The position numbers and the translations under genes are program-made. From assembly GCA_013138655.1 (NCBI GenBank), contig WTCI01000027.1, forward strand, positions 1 through 10,932: DNA of 10,932 nucleotides, read 5' to 3'. The notes below the pieces were generated by a model. It saw nothing but the letters and a program-made list of their open reading frames with translations. It was not told where the DNA came from and ran no database searches. Below, in pieces: positions 6,841 to 10,932 of the stretch. Origin of the DNA: Desulfuromonadaceae bacterium. GTDB taxonomy: Bacteria; Desulfobacterota; Desulfuromonadia; Desulfuromonadales; Geopsychrobacteraceae. Within the stretch, counting starts at the first letter, position 1; every line of letters starts with the position of its first letter.

Positions 6841-7283
6841 TGATCGTGAGTCAGCCAAAGCATATTCTCGTTGTCAGTTGTCTGATCCATAATGATCAGG
6901 GGCAGGTACTGCTGGTGAGGCATCATATCCGTGGTTGGGAAATCCCTCAGGGTCGGGTAGAGGAGCGGGAGGAGTTGGATTATGCCCTGAGCCGTGAAAT
7001 TTTGGAAGAAACCGGGGTGACGATCTGCAATGCAAAGCCTGCCGTTATCTGGTCAAAAGTGTCTGATCCTGCAACGGTGATTTTCTGCTTTATTGCGAAC
7101 TATTCGGCCGGGCAACCGACCCCGAGTGAAGAAACCCCCGAGGTGGAATGGTGTCCGACCGAGCAGGTTCTTCAGCGGGTCAGTCACCCGGTTAACCGGG
7201 ACCGCATCAAGGCTCTTTTCGAGTATGATGGGGCTTTACAGCTGCGCAGTTACGCCACCGGGCCATACCGGGTGCTGTCTTAA
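6840..7283 (+). CDS. Nudix hydrolase
   Basis: The product has 147 residues. Nudix enzymes hydrolyse nucleoside diphosphates linked to another group, using a metal-bound Nudix box. The box is perfect here at residues 38-60: G-x5-E-x7-REILEETGV, with Glu53, Glu56 and Glu57 as metal ligands. WEIPQGRVEEREEL and EVEWCPTEQVLQRV are typical flanking elements. The substrate cannot be told; it could be an oxidised or sugar nucleotide or a dinucleoside polyphosphate. The ATG begins on the last base of the mltA stop (TAATG, 6838-6842) and no separate ribosome site is evident. Translation probably depends on mltA. The region after it (7284-7481) has only a tandem ttcagctgt-like duplication and a distant GGTCTA/TAGACC pair; no clear terminator is visible. 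Confidence 0.93.
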   Translation: MIVSQPKHILVVSCLIHNDQGQVLLVRHHIRGWEIPQGRVEEREELDYALSREILEETGVTICNAKPAVIWSKVSDPATVIFCFIANYSAGQPTPSEETPEVEWCPTEQVLQRVSHPVNRDRIKALFEYDGALQLRSYATGPYRVLS

Positions 7284-7481
7284 GTTTTTCGATACAATTT
7301 CTGCCAGCCGAAAAATCTCAACATCTTCAGCTGTTTCAGCTGTTTGTCATTGGACCCTTTTATTTTTCAACTCACCAGGTCTAAAAACCACGAACTGCTT
7401 CCCGGCCAAGGCACCTTACCGATGGTAGACCCTGCTTCTGTTCTGACCTGTCGAGCGAAGGACGAAAAGCCTTCTATCGTT

Positions 7482-8801
7482 TCAAGAATTTTCTGTACAA
7501 GACGATCCGGGTGAGTTGAGCGGGAACTCAGCCAGCAATATCTCGACAGCCTGCTGGTCGCATTCGTTCCAGGGGCCGACCACCACAAGCTTTATCCCGG
7601 CCGCGGTAAAAAGCTCACCAGCCAGCTGCTGCAACTGTTTCGCCGTCACCTGCCGCAACTCCGAGTGATCCCGCTCCAGGGTCCGCAAGTAATCAGACTG
7701 TAAACCCCAGCCGTAGCGCACTGCCATAGCTTCATTATGATCGCGGGAGAAATCAAGATCGAACAGGTAGCTGCGCAGCACAACATTCAGTTCTTCGGCC
7801 GGAATCGGCTGTTCCCGCAATTCAACCAGCACCTTGAGCAGCTCAGCAACAGCCTGCTGCAGGTTGTCCGGAGCCACCGACAGATCAATCGCCAGGTAAC
7901 CGGTATCGTCCAGCAGGGAGCAGTTGGCTTCAACCGCGTAGGTTAAACCCAATTCTTCCCGTAATCGCAACGGCAAACGGGCACCGCCACCCCAGGAGAG
8001 CAGTCGGCGCAACACCCGCAGCGGCAGGATCCGGGGATCTTTCCGCCCGGCCAGGGGAAAGGCCAGTTGCAGGGCAACCTGAGAGTCGGAGTCAAAAACC
8101 CAGCAGCTTTCCGGACCGGAGTGGGTGACTTCAGGTGCCGGCAACACGTTTTCTGCCAATCGTCCCTGCCAATCAGCAAACTCTTTTTCTACCAGTTGTC
8201 GTAGGTCGTTCCGATCCACCTGTCCGCAGGCGCAGATCACCAGGTTTTCCGGTACATACCAGCGACGATAGTAAGCATCCAATGTCGGCCGGTCGATCCG
8301 GGCCAGGGTTTCCGGGGTGCCGATCAAAGACTTGCCCAAGGGATGATCCGACCAGAACAGGTTGGCCATCAGGTTATCCAGGTTGATTTGCAACCCCTGC
8401 TCGTTGTAATCCTCTCGCGCTTCTTCGAGAATAATCCGTTGCTCAACATCGATATCTTTGAACAACGGCCGTCGCAGCATCGAGGCGAACAGGGCCAGCC
8501 CTTCGGCCAGATAATCGGGGTGCAGCCGCGAATGAAAACAGGTCGTTTCTGCGTCAGTTGAAGCATTAACCGCGCCGCCGATCGCCTCAAAGGCACGCTC
8601 CAGCTCGACACTGCTGGTGTATTCGGTCGTACCGCGGAACAACATATGTTCAAGAAAGTGAGAAATTCCGGATAGCTCAGACGGCTCATTGCGGCCGCCG
8701 ACAGCGACATAACAGACCAGCTCTACCGCATGCAGATGCGGCATCGGCACAGTGACCAGCCGCACTCCGTTGGCTAAGGTATCGACAGTGTAATCGGACA
8801 T
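7482..8801 (-). CDS. M16-family zinc metallopeptidase
   Basis: The product has 439 residues, the usual size for single-unit M16B peptidases such as the mitochondrial processing peptidase type. The inverted zinc motif HFLEH lies at 48-52 (ligands His48 and His52, catalytic Glu51). The third ligand is in LEEARED, probably Glu127, 74 residues after the motif. The C-terminal half has RLREELGLTYAV, the Arg/Tyr element seen in active M16 enzymes, so both halves of the clam-shell are present. No signal peptide is seen, so it is probably cytoplasmic. ATG 8801 gives the family-typical start SDYTVDTLANGVRLV; the preceding Shine-Dalgarno is poor (gag about five bases away, aggag about 17). A GTG at 8948 would add 49 residues of no recognised type. 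It faces the Nudix gene tail to tail and has no partner M16 gene in view. Confidence 0.93.
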   Translation of the reverse strand: MSDYTVDTLANGVRLVTVPMPHLHAVELVCYVAVGGRNEPSELSGISHFLEHMLFRGTTEYTSSVELERAFEAIGGAVNASTDAETTCFHSRLHPDYLAEGLALFASMLRRPLFKDIDVEQRIILEEAREDYNEQGLQINLDNLMANLFWSDHPLGKSLIGTPETLARIDRPTLDAYYRRWYVPENLVICACGQVDRNDLRQLVEKEFADWQGRLAENVLPAPEVTHSGPESCWVFDSDSQVALQLAFPLAGRKDPRILPLRVLRRLLSWGGGARLPLRLREELGLTYAVEANCSLLDDTGYLAIDLSVAPDNLQQAVAELLKVLVELREQPIPAEELNVVLRSYLFDLDFSRDHNEAMAVRYGWGLQSDYLRTLERDHSELRQVTAKQLQQLAGELFTAAGIKLVVVGPWNECDQQAVEILLAEFPLNSPGSSCTENS

Positions 8802-8874
8802 TTTTACTCGGGACCCTGCTCCTGTTGAAATCATCAGAACCGCTGACAGCGGCTCAGGCAGGGAAGGTAAAACA

Positions 8875-8894
8875 GCTGGCGCTGAAAAGCCAGC
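8875..8894 (-). promoter_or_regulatory. Hairpin in the M16 gene leader
   Basis: Perfect six-base arms GCTGGC/GCCAGC flank an eight-base loop. On the minus strand the hairpin is followed by TGTTTTA, so it could be a weak attenuator about 75 bases upstream of the M16 start. The T tract is short and the role is uncertain. A second small stem, CCGCT-gac-AGCGG, lies at 8840-8852. Confidence 0.3.
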
Positions 8895-9035
8895 AGAAAC
8901 GGCTGATAACCGGTCCGCATCGATCGGCAGTGGATGTTCGACAGCCACCCCTTATTATGATTATCTGGTTATGCACTTTACTCAAGTTGGGCTCTGATTG
9001 ACAGGAGCTGAAACGAAACCCATAAAACCGGTTTA

Positions 9036-9287
9036 GCCACGGACACACACGGACAACTACGGGACAAAATCAAAAGCTTGTCTCGCACAAAGCCACAAAG
9101 CCCACTAAGAAGAACCAGGGCAAAAGCGAATTTATGGGTTGAAGATCAAAACCTGAATAATGGGTTTCCTTTGTGATCTTAGTATCTTGAGTGAACGTAG
9201 TGAACGTAGTGAACGGGCGGGAGGATGATTATGAACTTTTCTGATTTCAGGTTTTACGTCCCGCCCCTGTCCGTGTGGGTCCGTGGC
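9036..9287. mobile_element. MITE-like element with 30-base terminal inverted repeats
   Basis: The outer arms are 9036-9065 and 9258-9287. The first 19 bases, gccacggacacacacggac, match the complement of the right end at 18 positions, and cgggac near the inner edge also matches. Inside are further inverted pairs, AAAACCTGAA (9148-9157) with TTCAGGTTTT (9246-9255) and actaaga with its complement, so a long folded structure is possible. No open reading frame or transposase is present. It fills much of the 623-base gap between the divergent M16 and GIDE-domain genes; 8949-9035 shows nothing else. A target-site duplication was not found. Confidence 0.6.
9191..9215. repeat. Nine-base tandem repeat GTGAACGTA
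   Basis: GTGAACGTA occurs at 9191-9199 and 9200-9208, followed by a partial copy GTGAACG at 9209-9215. It sits inside the MITE-like element. The copy number could vary by slippage between related strains. Confidence 0.7.
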
Positions 9288-9386
9288 CGACATTTGCTTT
9301 CGTCATGGATTTACTGGAGCGAAGTGGATAACCCAGATAAGCAGATTAATTTCCAATTGAAACTTGCCACACATCCTTAATGTAGG

Positions 9387-9407
9387 TAGATTAACAAAAT
9401 CTATAAT
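9387..9407 (+). promoter_or_regulatory. Candidate -10 box and operator-like inverted repeat
   Basis: A perfect TATAAT lies at 9402-9407, but no good -35 is seen 16-18 bases upstream. A perfect inverted repeat TAGATT-aacaa-AATCTA (9387-9403) overlaps its left edge and could be a regulator site. If transcription starts about seven bases after the box, the leader is only about 11 bases and barely includes the ribosome site at 9415-9420. The assignment is tentative. Confidence 0.35.
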
Positions 9408-9424
9408 TTAGCCGGTAGGGGACA

Positions 9425-10932
9425 ATGAAGCAGTCGACTTGTCTGATTGTTGACCAGAAACGGCAACAACCTGAAAATTTTTCGGAATTGCTGAAAGAGT
9501 TGTCGCAAAAGCATCAGCTCGATATCTACCAGTGCCGTCAACGTTTGCTTGGACGTGGCTTGTCGCTGCTGACAAAAGGTGAGCCGGAGCAACTGGAAAA
9601 GATTTCCCCTTTGTTGCAGACTTTCGGCTATACCCATTGGCTGACAAAACCGACAAAACCGCAGTTTGTCCCGCGACGCATACGCAACCTGCAGATCGAT
9701 TCGGATAAAATCATTTTCGGCTGTGTCAAGCAACAGGTCTGCTTTCCCAAAGGATGCACCATTCTGGCAGTCTTTGCCGAGATGTCCGGGACATTGGCGG
9801 ACAAAAGTGTTGCGCAACTGCTGGCAAGCAACGCCTATCGCGGGCGTGATGACATTCGCCACCTCGAAGAGCAAAAAATCTTTAAAACCATCCTGCAGGG
9901 CAAATCGATTCTCGACCTCTACCTGCTCGACGGGCAACGGCAGGTTGTCGATGCGGTGCGGGTCTTCCCGGGCAAATTCGATCCGCAAGGGCTCGGTGAG
10001 CGAGCGACCCTCAGCAGCAAGCAGAACCTGGTCAAAATCCTTGATCTCGCCAAAGAATATGCCAAGCACTTTATCCTGCAAACCGACTTCGGTCTGGTCA
10101 ATCTGCCCGGCTGCACCCTGCAACGGGAAAACCCGAACGACCCGGAAACCGAGCGCAAAAACCTGATCAGTCTCGCCCGTTACGGCTGGCTGTTGGCGGA
10201 TCTGGAACGGGTTGGCGCGATCAAACCAGCAGTTTCAACCGAAACGGATCAACTGACCGGTACCATAACCGCTGCGATGTTGCTGCAGAACCCAACTCTG
10301 GCGGCAGGGGGCTCACTGGATGAAGTGCTGCCGGTAGCGAAAGAGCTCGCTGCTGAAATCAACGCCGCCGACACAGAGGTTCGCGGAAGCAAGGCAGCAG
10401 CCCCTGCCACCGCTGATCCCGGTCTACCACCCCCCCCTCCGGCAATCTCCGGCGGGCAGTGGAAAAACCCGCGCTTTTGGCTCGGCAGCGCCGGGGCAGT
10501 GCTGGTGGTTGTCATCATTATGCTGGCGGAAGCCACTGATAGCCGCCTGCTGAACACCATTGCCGAGCAAGGGTTCGCTTCGGGAGCAATCCCCTTTGTC
10601 GCCGCCCTGCTGATGTTCTGGGGCAGTTTCTATTTTATCTGCCTGAAGCGACAGATCGAAAATACCCCGACCAGCCGGGTTCGCTCAATCGCCATGGGGA
10701 TGGTCGAAGTCAAGGGGCGAGCGCTCCGCCAGTACGCACTGATTTCACCGATGTCGCACATCCCGTGCGTCTTTTATCGGCTGACCAGATACCGCCGTGA
10801 AAAAAATAACCAATGGCAGGTCAGCAGCGTCAGCAGCAGCGACAATGTCCCCTTTCTGCTTGAGGACGATACCGGTCGGGTCGAGGTCGACCCATCCGGC
10901 TGCCGGGTCAGTGCCGGAACGAAGCAGGAAGG
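9425..10932 (+). CDS. Membrane protein with C-terminal GIDE/BAM-like domain (3' partial)
   Basis: The frame is open from ATG 9425 to the window edge (502 full codons). agggg at 9416-9420 is a good ribosome site. Residues 1 to about 325 match no family I can name. They include a small segment LDIYQCRQRLLGRGLSLLTK and a helix-rich part near residues 210-280, with no signal peptide. A proline run (335-339) links to two membrane segments at about 352-370 and 389-408. After Ser417 comes VRSIAMGMVEVKGRA, then PCVFYRLTRYRRE and VPFLLEDDTGRVEVDP. This is the pattern of the GIDE/BAM domain found beside the membrane anchors of MUL1/MAPL and in bacterial membrane proteins of unknown role. No RING finger is visible before the window ends; a further membrane segment beyond it is likely. 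A run of eight C at 10430-10437 lies in the linker. Confidence 0.8.
   Translation, partial: MKQSTCLIVDQKRQQPENFSELLKELSQKHQLDIYQCRQRLLGRGLSLLTKGEPEQLEKISPLLQTFGYTHWLTKPTKPQFVPRRIRNLQIDSDKIIFGCVKQQVCFPKGCTILAVFAEMSGTLADKSVAQLLASNAYRGRDDIRHLEEQKIFKTILQGKSILDLYLLDGQRQVVDAVRVFPGKFDPQGLGERATLSSKQNLVKILDLAKEYAKHFILQTDFGLVNLPGCTLQRENPNDPETERKNLISLARYGWLLADLERVGAIKPAVSTETDQLTGTITAAMLLQNPTLAAGGSLDEVLPVAKELAAEINAADTEVRGSKAAAPATADPGLPPPPPAISGGQWKNPRFWLGSAGAVLVVVIIMLAEATDSRLLNTIAEQGFASGAIPFVAALLMFWGSFYFICLKRQIENTPTSRVRSIAMGMVEVKGRALRQYALISPMSHIPCVFYRLTRYRREKNNQWQVSSVSSSDNVPFLLEDDTGRVEVDPSGCRVSAGTKQE

Noticed and set aside
7456..7473. Hairpin gaagg..ccttc as terminator between the Nudix and M16 genes
   Set aside because: A five-base stem with no T tract on either strand.
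8802..8948. GTG start at 8948 for the M16 peptidase
   Set aside because: The aaggg lies directly against the GTG, which is too close. The extra 49 residues match nothing, while ATG 8801 gives the usual family start.
9401..10123. 240-codon minus-strand frame
   Set aside because: It is antisense to the intact GIDE-domain frame, with no motif and no ribosome site; it is a shadow of codon bias.

Overview
The window looks like chromosomal DNA of a Gram-negative, probably anaerobic deltaproteobacterial-type organism (Desulfuromonadales or Geobacter-like). This is an inference. It rests on moderate-to-high GC, two lipoproteins with signal peptidase II signals, an MltA-type periplasmic lytic transglycosylase coupled to a Nudix gene, a GEMM-type cyclic-dinucleotide riboswitch, and many short palindromic repeats between genes. 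No rRNA, tRNA, CRISPR array or transposase gene was seen.

Left part (1-4256, + strand). A REP-like hairpin (31-95) is followed by a GEMM-like riboswitch aptamer (297-385). The 3' strand of the aptamer is also the 5' strand of a strong intrinsic terminator (368-420). After a 162-base leader comes a 727-residue outer-membrane-type lipoprotein (583-2766). Its BNR/Asp-box beta-propeller appears to be interrupted by six HAF-type repeats. A 430-residue membrane-anchored periplasmic protein of unknown function follows (2964-4256). The simplest reading is that a cyclic dinucleotide controls production of the surface lipoprotein, and possibly of the next gene.

Middle (4239-5369). The minus strand holds a shrunken relic of an amino-acid ABC transporter permease. 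Next is a complete ParD-ParE type II toxin-antitoxin operon, whose near-consensus promoter contains an inverted repeat between -35 and -10. Two palindromic repeats, one with 22-base arms, fill the gap to the next operon. This stretch looks like a small zone of gene decay and insertion.

Right part (5617-10932). MltA and a Nudix hydrolase form a two-gene operon with a one-base overlap (+). A zinc metallopeptidase of family M16 is convergent to it (-). A 623-base gap before the last gene holds a MITE-like element with 30-base imperfect terminal inverted repeats (9036-9287). The last gene (9425 to the window edge, +) runs off the end. It encodes a membrane protein with an unrecognised cytosolic-looking N-terminal half, a proline linker encoded over a run of eight C, two membrane segments, and a domain like the GIDE/BAM domain of the mitochondrial ubiquitin ligase MUL1/MAPL.

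The two most interesting items are the riboswitch-controlled nested-propeller lipoprotein and the GIDE-domain protein. No multi-gene defence or metabolic system beyond ParDE is evident.
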